DNA of 64,000 nucleotides from Candidatus Poribacteria bacterium (GTDB taxonomy: Bacteria; Poribacteria; WGA-4E; WGA-3G): assembly GCA_028824685.1 (NCBI GenBank), contig JAPPCZ010000010.1:60576-124575 (forward strand), read 5' to 3'. Positions 53,867-62,020 of the stretch are shown piece by piece; within the stretch, counting starts at the first letter, position 1; each line of letters starts with the position of its first letter. A program made the position numbers and the translations under genes. Under the pieces are notes generated by a model. It had not been told where the DNA came from and made no database searches. It saw only the letters and a program-made list of their open reading frames with translations.

Positions 53867-53952
53867 CAGGGTTATTTAGTTTTAGGTTTTCTGGTATATT
53901 TTTTCACATTTCTATAAACTATCTGTAGGTCGGGTAGAGCGAAGCGAAACCC
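53867..53952 (+). repeat. Left copy of 86-bp long inverted repeat flanking the fusion gene
   Basis: cagggttatttagttttaggttttctgg...gtaggtcgggtagagcgaagcgaaaccc; 85/86 identical to the reverse complement of 58995-59080. Confidence 0.9.
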
Positions 53953-54160
53953 GACATGGAAACCTTATCTAATCCTACGTGTCCAAATCAACGCCAAATG
54001 CGCTTTTTGACATTTAGCAGGGGCTAAGATATGATTGACCTTAGCCTCGGAGAGGCAAAAGGTGTATAAAAAACGGTGTCAAAACTTTTTCGCATTTTTT
54101 TAAACCGTTTCCCAAAATATTCCCCTCTTTATAACCGAAATCTAATTGGGAGTTCTGTTT

Positions 54161-57100
54161 ATGAACTACAATTTCGTCAACCCAAACAATTTAACAGATG
54201 CAGAACTGGTTCGACTTGTTCAAGCTCGTGATGAACCAGCATTCACTGAATTAATGTCCAGATATAGTCCACGAATTTGGAACATCATTGTCGAAAATTC
54301 AAGACAAAGACGGGATGCCGAAGAAATTCTTATGGACATCTGGATGGCTGTTTGGGAAAACATCATCGGTCTACGAAAAGCTGAAAGTTTTGGCGGATGG
54401 TTAAGGCGGATTGCTTTCACCGCTTGCAATAGATATTATGCCGCCAACTTACATCGGCAAAACGAGATTATGCTCAGTTATGAAGAGTTAGCTTTGCAGA
54501 TTGATAGAGAAGCAGAGCAGCGTTTTAATGAAGCAAGACTTAGGGCAGATGCAAGAGAGGCAGTACATCACCTACCACAGAAAGTGCGTTCTATAGCAAT
54601 ATTGTACTACCTTGAATTGTGGAGTATTAAAGAGATTGCAGATGAACTCAACTTAGCAATTGGCACTGTCAAGACGAGGCTAAGCGAAGTGCGACAACTT
54701 CTCCGCAAGGAATTTGAGGTAGATGTAGAACCTATAAGGAGGGGAACTATGACTCTTGAACAGGATCAGAATCAGAGGACACCAAATAAATTAAAGATCA
54801 TCGGTATCGGCGGAGCGGGTTGCAATATAGTTAAACAAATAATTGGTGATCGTTGGAGAGAGACTGAATTCTACGTTGTGGATACAGACGAGGAAACACT
54901 TAACACTTGCAGCGAAGCAACACAAGTGCAAATAGGCGTCAACACCGTTCAAGGACAAAGCACGGACGGGAGTCTGGAACTGGGAAGAAGAGCGGCTGCG
55001 GAAAACATGGATAAACTCCGTTCCACTGTTACAGATGCCGAGATGGTTATTATCATCGCTGGCATGGGTGGAGGAACAGGCACTGCCGCTGCACCTCTAA
55101 TTGCCTCACTTGCACGAGAACAGGAGGCATTAACAGTTTGCTTTGTAACACGTCCGTTTGATTCTGAAGGAGAACACCGATCGGAACGAGCAGAATACGG
55201 AGTGAGAGAAATGCAAAGTGGTTCTCACACTCGCGCAGATGCTCTCATTGTGGTGCCGAACCAGCGGATATTGGACTTGACTGACCGAGAATTATCAATG
55301 CAGGAGGCTCTCGAAGAAAGTGATAATATTCTACTACAAGGGGTGAACACAATAACAGATATTATTATAGAATCCGGTGAAATTAATGTTGACTTTGATG
55401 ATATTCAAAGTATGCTGCGCGACCAAGGGACTGTCCTTATGAGTATAGGAAAAGCGAAAGGTGAAAATCGTGCAAAGATCGCTGCAGAAAACGCAATTAC
55501 TTCCCCTCTACTTGAAGAAAACAGCATCACAGGAGATACCGTGATGATTGTTAATATCGCTTCTCCACCAAATTTTACGATGCATGAATTGGACCAAACC
55601 ATGAAAGTAATTGTTGAAACATGTGAGAATGCCCGACCTATTTTCGGGTTAGCCTACAAAGATGAGTTGGAATTAAGCGATGAGGTGTTAGTGACTTTAC
55701 TTGCGAGTGGGGTTGATTCACCAAAAGGACAGAGTTCTACAATTTCTAACACCGAACATGGCGCATCTACCAAACAAGGTAATATGATTTCACCTGCAAC
55801 CGCTTCAGAATTTGTCCATCTGCACAATCACAGTGAATACAGTCTGTTGGACGGTGCATGTCGGATACCAGATATGGTGCAGTGGGCAATTGAGAACAGT
55901 TCCCCTGCTGTTGCACTTACAGACCACGGGAACATGTTCGGTGCATGGGAATTTTACAACACTGCAAAAGCAGCCGGAGTTAATCCCATTGTCGGATGTG
56001 AGGTATATGTCGAAACGGAAAAGGAAAAGTCAGATGCCAATTCCCGATATTCACCGTCCCATCTCACGCTCCTTGCAGAAGACGCTGAAGGATATCACAA
56101 TCTTTTAGAATTAACATCGTTGGGATATACACAAGGTTTCCATAGAAAACCATGCATCAATATGCAAATGCTACGTGAATATCATGCTGGTATTATCGCT
56201 CTGACAGGATGTATCAATGGAATAGTGCCGCGGCTAATCTGTTCTAATCAAAGAGACGAAGCAGTCCGAAACTTGTTAGAATTGAAAGACATCATGGGAG
56301 AGGACAACCTCTTCGTTGAACTCCAAAACCACTATATTGATAAGGAGTTAGCAGCATATCCAATGATGGTGGAACTCGCAAATGAGTTTAATCTCCCTAT
56401 CGTTGGAACAAACGATTGCCACTACCTCCAAAAATCTGACCACCGAATGCATGAAATTCTGCTCTGTATTCAGACAAAGAAGACCGTTAACGACCCTAAA
56501 CGGATAAGATTTAACAATCACTTTTACTTTAAGAATGTTAACGAAATGCAGGAAGCACTGAAAGATTATCCATCTGAAGCAATTATCAATACAGTTGAAA
56601 TTGCTAATCGGTGTAATCTGCAACTGGACTACAGCGAAAGCGCTATGCCGATATTTGAGATTCCCGAAGGATATACACAGGACAGTTATCTGAAAGAACA
56701 GTGCTACGAAGGTTTGCGTGAAAAAATTGGAGGACATCTCTCCGAGCCAATTCGAAAACAATTGGAATACGAATTGGACATTATTCAACAAACCGGCTAC
56801 GCCAACTATTTCCTGATTGTTGGGGATTACGTTGGCTACGGGAATCAACAGGGATATTTACCCTCTGCTCGCGGCTCTGCTGCGAGCAGCCTCGTGCTTT
56901 ATGCACTCGGTGTAATCAATTTCAATCCGATGGACCACGGATGTTTGTTTGAAAGGTTTTTAAACCCTGATAGAATGAATCCGCCGGACATTGATATAGA
57001 TTTCGCTGATCATGCCCGTGACGATGTGATTGATTATCTCGTGAGAAAATACGGTCATGATTCTGTCGGTAAAGTTGCTGTCTTTACTACGTTGAGGGCA

Positions 57101-58453
57101 AAAGCCGCTATCAAAGATGTCGGACGTGCCCTTGAAATCCCTCTTGATAATATAGAAACGTTGACAAGACTGATTCCAAACCAGCCGGGTATTACGCTTG
57201 GTGAGACGTTAGAACAAGTGCCTGAATTCCAGACGCTTGCTGAACTCCCTGAAAATAGAGAGTTAATCGAAATAAGTAAAGCAGTAGAAGGTATGAAACG
57301 GCATGTCTCCTGCCATGCTTCTGCTATTATCATTTCAGACGGGCCTCTTAGCAATTACGCCCCACTTTTTAAGGATAGACAAGGACAAGTCGCAACACAG
57401 TTTGAAGGAAAAACGGTTGAAGATGTTGGCATCATTAAGCTTGATACGCTTGGTGTGCGAAGTCTTTCAGAGGTTGCGGACTGCCTCAATATGATTTGGG
57501 AGAACCACGACCACAAGATTACACTTGAAAACATTCCATTCGACGATAAACAGACATATTCACTCATTAGTCAAGGATTGATTGCAGGGTTGTTCCAATT
57601 AGAAACGTCTGCTGGTATGTATAAGGTGGTTACTGAGCTCAAGGCAGATAACTTTGAGGTGTTTTCCGCGATTCCTGCGCTCTATCGTCCGGGGCCATTG
57701 GGAAACGGTGATATGCAACAGTTCATTGATCGCAAAAACGGGGTTCAACCAGTAGAATATAATCATCCTTTATTTGAAAATGCGCTCAAAAGCACTTTTG
57801 GTGTCTGTATCTATCAAGAACAGATAATGCAGATTATGTCTGATTTAACTGGGTTCACGCTTAGTGAGACAGATATTCTCAGAGACGCGATGGGTAAAAA
57901 GAAAGTGGATGTGATCAATGAACAACGTCCGAAATTCATCAATAGTGCAGTTCAAAAAGGTCTCTCCACCAAAGAAGCAGAGGAGATATACGACCACCTT
58001 GAACAACTTGGCAGATATGCTTTCAACAAATCCCACTCTGTCGCTTATGCTCTATTAGCCTACCGTATGGCATATTTGAAAACGCACTATCCACATGAAT
58101 TTATGGCAGCAATGATGACTGGAGAGGCAGCGGATAAGGAAAAGATCAAACGTTACCAAGCTGAATGTGCAAAACTCGCTGATTTCTTGGATGTAAAAAT
58201 AAATCTGTTACCGCTTGATATCAACACCAGTGAAAGGAACTTCATCGTAGATGGAAACGATATCCGTTTCGGGTTTGTTGCTCTGAAAGCCGTGAGTGAT
58301 GAAGTGATAGATTTACTTCTTATGGAAAGAAATCATGGCGGTTTATTCACATCTATTCAAGACTTCCGTGATCGTTTTGATTCTACAGAGATGAACGAAC
58401 AGGTTATTGAAACTCTTATCGCATCAGGTGCGTTTAACGCTCTTCCTAAATAA
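54161..58453 (+). CDS. Tripartite fusion: ECF-type sigma-70 factor, FtsZ-like GTPase, DnaE-type DNA polymerase III alpha (C-terminally truncated)
   Basis: Single open frame; ATG 54161 with GGGAG upstream. Sigma2/4 (AFTELMSRYSPRIWNIIVE...WSIKEIADELNLAIGTVKTRLSEVRQLLRKEF); FtsZ (GIGGAGCNIV, GMGGGTGTAAAPLIA, GEINVDFDDI, SPLLEENSITGDTVMIVNI); DnaE (FVHLHNHSEYSLLDGACRI, NPPDIDIDFAD, IIKLDTLGVRSL, FNKSHSVAYALLAYRMAYLKTHYPHEFMAA). Confidence 0.9.
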   Translation: MNYNFVNPNNLTDAELVRLVQARDEPAFTELMSRYSPRIWNIIVENSRQRRDAEEILMDIWMAVWENIIGLRKAESFGGWLRRIAFTACNRYYAANLHRQNEIMLSYEELALQIDREAEQRFNEARLRADAREAVHHLPQKVRSIAILYYLELWSIKEIADELNLAIGTVKTRLSEVRQLLRKEFEVDVEPIRRGTMTLEQDQNQRTPNKLKIIGIGGAGCNIVKQIIGDRWRETEFYVVDTDEETLNTCSEATQVQIGVNTVQGQSTDGSLELGRRAAAENMDKLRSTVTDAEMVIIIAGMGGGTGTAAAPLIASLAREQEALTVCFVTRPFDSEGEHRSERAEYGVREMQSGSHTRADALIVVPNQRILDLTDRELSMQEALEESDNILLQGVNTITDIIIESGEINVDFDDIQSMLRDQGTVLMSIGKAKGENRAKIAAENAITSPLLEENSITGDTVMIVNIASPPNFTMHELDQTMKVIVETCENARPIFGLAYKDELELSDEVLVTLLASGVDSPKGQSSTISNTEHGASTKQGNMISPATASEFVHLHNHSEYSLLDGACRIPDMVQWAIENSSPAVALTDHGNMFGAWEFYNTAKAAGVNPIVGCEVYVETEKEKSDANSRYSPSHLTLLAEDAEGYHNLLELTSLGYTQGFHRKPCINMQMLREYHAGIIALTGCINGIVPRLICSNQRDEAVRNLLELKDIMGEDNLFVELQNHYIDKELAAYPMMVELANEFNLPIVGTNDCHYLQKSDHRMHEILLCIQTKKTVNDPKRIRFNNHFYFKNVNEMQEALKDYPSEAIINTVEIANRCNLQLDYSESAMPIFEIPEGYTQDSYLKEQCYEGLREKIGGHLSEPIRKQLEYELDIIQQTGYANYFLIVGDYVGYGNQQGYLPSARGSAASSLVLYALGVINFNPMDHGCLFERFLNPDRMNPPDIDIDFADHARDDVIDYLVRKYGHDSVGKVAVFTTLRAKAAIKDVGRALEIPLDNIETLTRLIPNQPGITLGETLEQVPEFQTLAELPENRELIEISKAVEGMKRHVSCHASAIIISDGPLSNYAPLFKDRQGQVATQFEGKTVEDVGIIKLDTLGVRSLSEVADCLNMIWENHDHKITLENIPFDDKQTYSLISQGLIAGLFQLETSAGMYKVVTELKADNFEVFSAIPALYRPGPLGNGDMQQFIDRKNGVQPVEYNHPLFENALKSTFGVCIYQEQIMQIMSDLTGFTLSETDILRDAMGKKKVDVINEQRPKFINSAVQKGLSTKEAEEIYDHLEQLGRYAFNKSHSVAYALLAYRMAYLKTHYPHEFMAAMMTGEAADKEKIKRYQAECAKLADFLDVKINLLPLDINTSERNFIVDGNDIRFGFVALKAVSDEVIDLLLMERNHGGLFTSIQDFRDRFDSTEMNEQVIETLIASGAFNALPK
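54736..54751 (+). promoter_or_regulatory. Internal Shine-Dalgarno plus in-frame ATG at the sigma/FtsZ boundary
   Basis: AAGGAGGGGAACTATG; the ATG at 54749 is in frame and starts MTLEQDQNQRTPNKLKIIGIGGAGC. Confidence 0.65.
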
Positions 58454-58624
58454 TACATCTTCCTAACCGATCCTAATCTACTGCTTAGTCAAGTGTTAAT
58501 TGATGGTTCTTGAATGAAGTCGGGGAATCGGAGTTCCCTCCTACAAGAAAATACATTCCATTAGGAGCGATCTCCGAATCGCGACCTACAATAATATGTT
58601 GACAAAGCACTACCCTTACCACTT

Positions 58625-59080
58625 CAGAGTTATTTAGTTTTAAGAATTATCAGTTGATGGGTGTTACTAATAGTTTATTTCGTAGGTCGGGTGTCGCAGG
58701 CGAAACCCATAAGTGTCAATTTAAGAACATGTTTCTTGTTTGATACCTTTGGAAATCCGATCTTATACCAGACATCTTTCGCACCGCTGGTGCTGAGATG
58801 TGATTGACCATAGCCTCGGAGAGGCGAAAGGTGTATAGAAAACGTTGATCCCACCAGGAGCAAGCCCCAGAGGGGCGACAGGTGTATCAGATACACAAAC
58901 GTTATTCACTAAATTGATGCCCGGGGAATGCCTAATGGCATTCATACCCGGGGAACGCCTTAATGGCGTTCATACCGTTGATTTCTTGATTTATGGGTTT
59001 CGCTTCGCTCTACCCGACCTACAGATAGTTCATAGAAATGTGAAAAAATATACCAGAAAACCTAAAACTAAATAACCCTG
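58625..59080. mobile_element. MITE-like element E, right flank of the fusion gene
   Basis: Left end cagagttatttagttttaagaattatc, right end ccagaaaacctaaaactaaataaccctg. Confidence 0.7.
58995..59080 (-). repeat. Right copy of the 86-bp long inverted repeat
   Basis: gggtttcgcttcgctctacccgacctac...ctaaaactaaataaccctg, reverse complement of 53867-53952 with one mismatch. Confidence 0.9.
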
Positions 59081-59199
59081 GTTACCACTTACAAATTGAT
59101 TGACTTTCCATACTTTATCTGATATACTTACAAGAAAGACCCAATTAATAGTAGAATTCGAATCTATCTTCGTCCAGTTATTATTCAGGAGATGGTACG

Positions 59200-59871
59200 A
59201 TGCAACAAAAAATACACTCGGCACCAGCAATCGTCTATCCCGAAACGGACGGTAAACCTATGGCAGAGACCGATTTACATAGAAATTTAATGTTTGATAT
59301 CATCAAAATGTTAACACACAATTTTGAAAACAGAAATGACGTATATGTTTCGGGAAATCTGCTGATATACTATGAGGAAGGTAACCCCAAAAAGTCAGTT
59401 GCGCCTGATGTGTTCGTCGTCTTCGGCGTATCAGAGAAACCACGTCGTACCTTTTTGACATGGGAAGAAGGGCAAACCCCAGACTTTGTGTTAGAAGTAG
59501 CAAGTGCAAGTACACATCAAAACGATATTGGGCATAAGAAGGATCTTTACGCATCAGTGCTTAAAGTTGAAGAGTATTATATTTACGATCCGTATGGTGA
59601 GATAAATCCGAACTTTATAGGTTATCGCTTGGTAGAAGGTGCGTATCAAGAGATTGAGTTTATTGATGAACGGTTTCCTTCCCATGTGCTCGGTTTAGAA
59701 CTTGGTGAACGTGATGGTGTACTGGGTCTATACAATCCAGACATCCAGGAATGGTTGCAACCACCTGAACAACGTGCAGAACAGGAATCCATTGCTCGAA
59801 AACATGCTGAAGCTGAACTCGCAAAAGCTTTAGCCGAACTTGAACGGTTTCGCGCAAACACTAACGATTGA
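59200..59871 (+). CDS. Uma2-family (DUF820) putative restriction-endonuclease-like protein
   Basis: NPKKSVAPDVFVVFG; PDFVLEVASASTHQNDIGHKKDLYASVLKVEEYYIYDPYG; C-terminal coiled coil. Confidence 0.9.
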   Translation: MQQKIHSAPAIVYPETDGKPMAETDLHRNLMFDIIKMLTHNFENRNDVYVSGNLLIYYEEGNPKKSVAPDVFVVFGVSEKPRRTFLTWEEGQTPDFVLEVASASTHQNDIGHKKDLYASVLKVEEYYIYDPYGEINPNFIGYRLVEGAYQEIEFIDERFPSHVLGLELGERDGVLGLYNPDIQEWLQPPEQRAEQESIARKHAEAELAKALAELERFRANTND

Positions 59872-59919
59872 TTTATAGTAACTTTAGAATTAACGAGACA
59901 TTTTGAGTTGTAGGAGGGA

Positions 59920-60075
59920 ACTCCGGGGAATGACTAAATGTCATTCATACCCGCCGAATGCCAAAAAGCGCATTCGGCGTTGATTTGGACAGATGCCTAC
60001 AGGCATGTGGCGTTGATTTGGGGGAACGCCTATAGGCGTTCATACCGTTGATTTCTTGATTTGGATTCCCGACTA
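59920..60075. repeat. Cluster of short covarying hairpin repeats
   Basis: gaatgactaaatgtcattc, gaatgccaaaaagcgcattcggcgttgattt, gaacgcctataggcgttc. Confidence 0.7.
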
Positions 60076-60121
60076 TCAGTGAGGTTGTCGCGATTCGGAG
60101 ATCGTTCCTATAAAAAATGTG

Positions 60122-60413
60122 CAGGGTTATTCAGTTTTATAGAATTATCGGTTAATAGGTTTACTGTGAGTTTATATTGTAGGTCGGGTTGAGTTTACGA
60201 AACCCGACATGATCGCACTGTCACACTAAGATTGTCGGGTTTTGCTTCGCTCTACCCGCTGAATCATGTAGAATCATGTAGAATGCCAAAAGCGCATTCT
60301 ACCAAGCGCATTCTACCAAAGGCATTCATAGCGTTGATTTGGACCTACAATGCGACTATAAAATATCAACGTTTGCAATTAAATGCCCAGAAAAACTGAA
60401 AACTAATAATCCT
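60122..60413. mobile_element. MITE-like element F
   Basis: cagggttattcagtttt ... aaaactgaaaactaataatcct; shares long near-identity with element G. Confidence 0.65.
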
Positions 60414-60485
60414 AAAAAATGTGTTTCTTTATTTTCAAAGTTCGCTATAAATGTGAATACTCATACGGAAATTTGAAGAAATAAG

Positions 60486-61388
60486 ATGGATAACAATAAA
60501 TTGTTTAACAACTACACCCAAGCCGAATTGCCGCAAGGTTTTAGAGAAAGACTTGATAGAAAACAGATAAACGAAATCGCGTTTTCAGCAAATGGTTCTC
60601 GACTTGCTGCGGGCGGTGCGGAACGAATCTGGATATACGATTTAGCCAGTGGAGCGCAATCTGCTGTGCTTTCAGGACACACAGATAGAATCCGTGCGAT
60701 AGCATTCGCGCCAGATAATCACACCGTCGCCAGTGCAAGTGAGGATAGTACCCTCCGACTATGGGACGCAGATACTGCTAACGAAATAGCAACACTCGCT
60801 GGCGAATCTTCAAGCTTAGTCAGCGCGTTAGCATCATCTCCAGACGGTGTGCCACTGACCGCGTGGAATGAAGAAACAGCGCGTATGTTGAGCGGCTCAA
60901 CTGCTGACCCCGCCAGAATTAGAGCGTTAACCTTCTCATCAGATGGAAATACGGTTGTCAGTGGTGGTGCAGACGGTAAGATACGAGAATGGGAAGTAGA
61001 AACAGGTCGTCAATTGTCATCTATTGCAGCACACGATGGATTAGTGTTGACTTTGGCGTTTTCCCCTGACGGTAAATTACTCGCCAGTGGTGGATCAGAC
61101 ACTACAGTGCGGCTATGGGACCTGGACAGTAAACATCTTCTTTCAACCTTTAATGCACATTCAGATTCAGTAAATGCGTTAGCGTTCTCTATTGATGGAA
61201 AAATACTTGCAAGTGGTGGGAGAGATCCAGAAATCCGGCTATGGAACGTGAATGCACAGGGTCTCATGTCCACTATACCTGCACCAGAAGGCTTTGTGTG
61301 GGAATTGGCGTTCTGGGGCAGTGATCAAACCGATAAACAGCAACTTGTCAGTGTAAGCAGAGATGGTGTACTTTCTATCAGGGAATGA
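60486..61388 (+). CDS. WD40-repeat protein (no signal peptide)
   Basis: GHTDRIRAIAFAPDNHTVASASEDSTLRLWD and further repeats. Confidence 0.9.
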   Translation: MDNNKLFNNYTQAELPQGFRERLDRKQINEIAFSANGSRLAAGGAERIWIYDLASGAQSAVLSGHTDRIRAIAFAPDNHTVASASEDSTLRLWDADTANEIATLAGESSSLVSALASSPDGVPLTAWNEETARMLSGSTADPARIRALTFSSDGNTVVSGGADGKIREWEVETGRQLSSIAAHDGLVLTLAFSPDGKLLASGGSDTTVRLWDLDSKHLLSTFNAHSDSVNALAFSIDGKILASGGRDPEIRLWNVNAQGLMSTIPAPEGFVWELAFWGSDQTDKQQLVSVSRDGVLSIRE

Positions 61389-61469
61389 TATAAACTTAAC
61401 CTCTTTTATTCTCAAATTGATTATTGATTGACATTCCTTAGATGAGCATTAGAAAGATCGAATTCGTTT

Positions 61470-61799
61470 ATGGCATATTTTATATGTCCTTATCTGGGTA
61501 ATGATGTTGAACTAACTGACGAGCGAGAGTACCATATTACCCTTCGTCATCCCGATCTACTGCCAGAACATCGGCAATGTATCAGTGATACATTGGCTTT
61601 ACCAGATGAAATTCGTAGCAGTCCTCGTTTTGGGAACGCACGATTATTCAGTCGTTGGTTTGAAGAATTACGTGGAGGTAAGCATGTTGTTGTCGTTGTA
61701 GTCAGTGATTCAATTCCGTTAGTACGTCATTGGATTATTACGGCTTATATCACAAGAAGACTGTCGAGGGAAGGAAAAATTGAATGGAAACGAAACTAA
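61470..61799 (+). CDS. Putative small nuclease/toxin-like protein (RelE/barnase-like guess)
   Basis: VELTDEREYHITLRHPDLLPEHRQCISDTLALPDEIRSSPRFGNARLFSRWFEELRGGKHVVVVVVSDS...WIITAYITRRLS; overlaps a DUF2283-like gene. Confidence 0.65.
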   Translation: MAYFICPYLGNDVELTDEREYHITLRHPDLLPEHRQCISDTLALPDEIRSSPRFGNARLFSRWFEELRGGKHVVVVVVSDSIPLVRHWIITAYITRRLSREGKIEWKRN

Positions 61800-62020
61800 C
61801 ATTTCAGTATGATCGAGATGTTGATATTTTGTATATAAACACTTGTGAACCTTATCCTGAACAGGAGAGCGAAGAACTTGATGACGAAATTATTGCGCGT
61901 TTTAATCCGGATACAGGTGAAATAGAAAATCTTGAAGTTTTATTTTTCTCTACGCGTTTATTACGGGAAGAACTATTTCAACTACCAATTGCTGCACGCT
62001 TACAACTATCCGGAACCTAA
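61784..62020 (+). CDS. DUF2283-like protein, putative antitoxin
   Basis: LTFQYDRDVDILYINTCEPYPEQESEELDDEIIARFNPDTGEIENLEVLFFSTRL. Confidence 0.75.
   Translation: METKLTFQYDRDVDILYINTCEPYPEQESEELDDEIIARFNPDTGEIENLEVLFFSTRLLREELFQLPIAARLQLSGT

Noticed and set aside
54146-54160. TTG start at 54146 for the fusion ORF
   Set aside because: ATG at 54161 has better spacing from GGGAG and matches the expected start of the sigma domain.
58675-59075. Small ORFs around 58.7-59.1 kb
   Set aside because: They lie entirely within MITE-like element E and its hairpins; translations are repeats of the palindromes.
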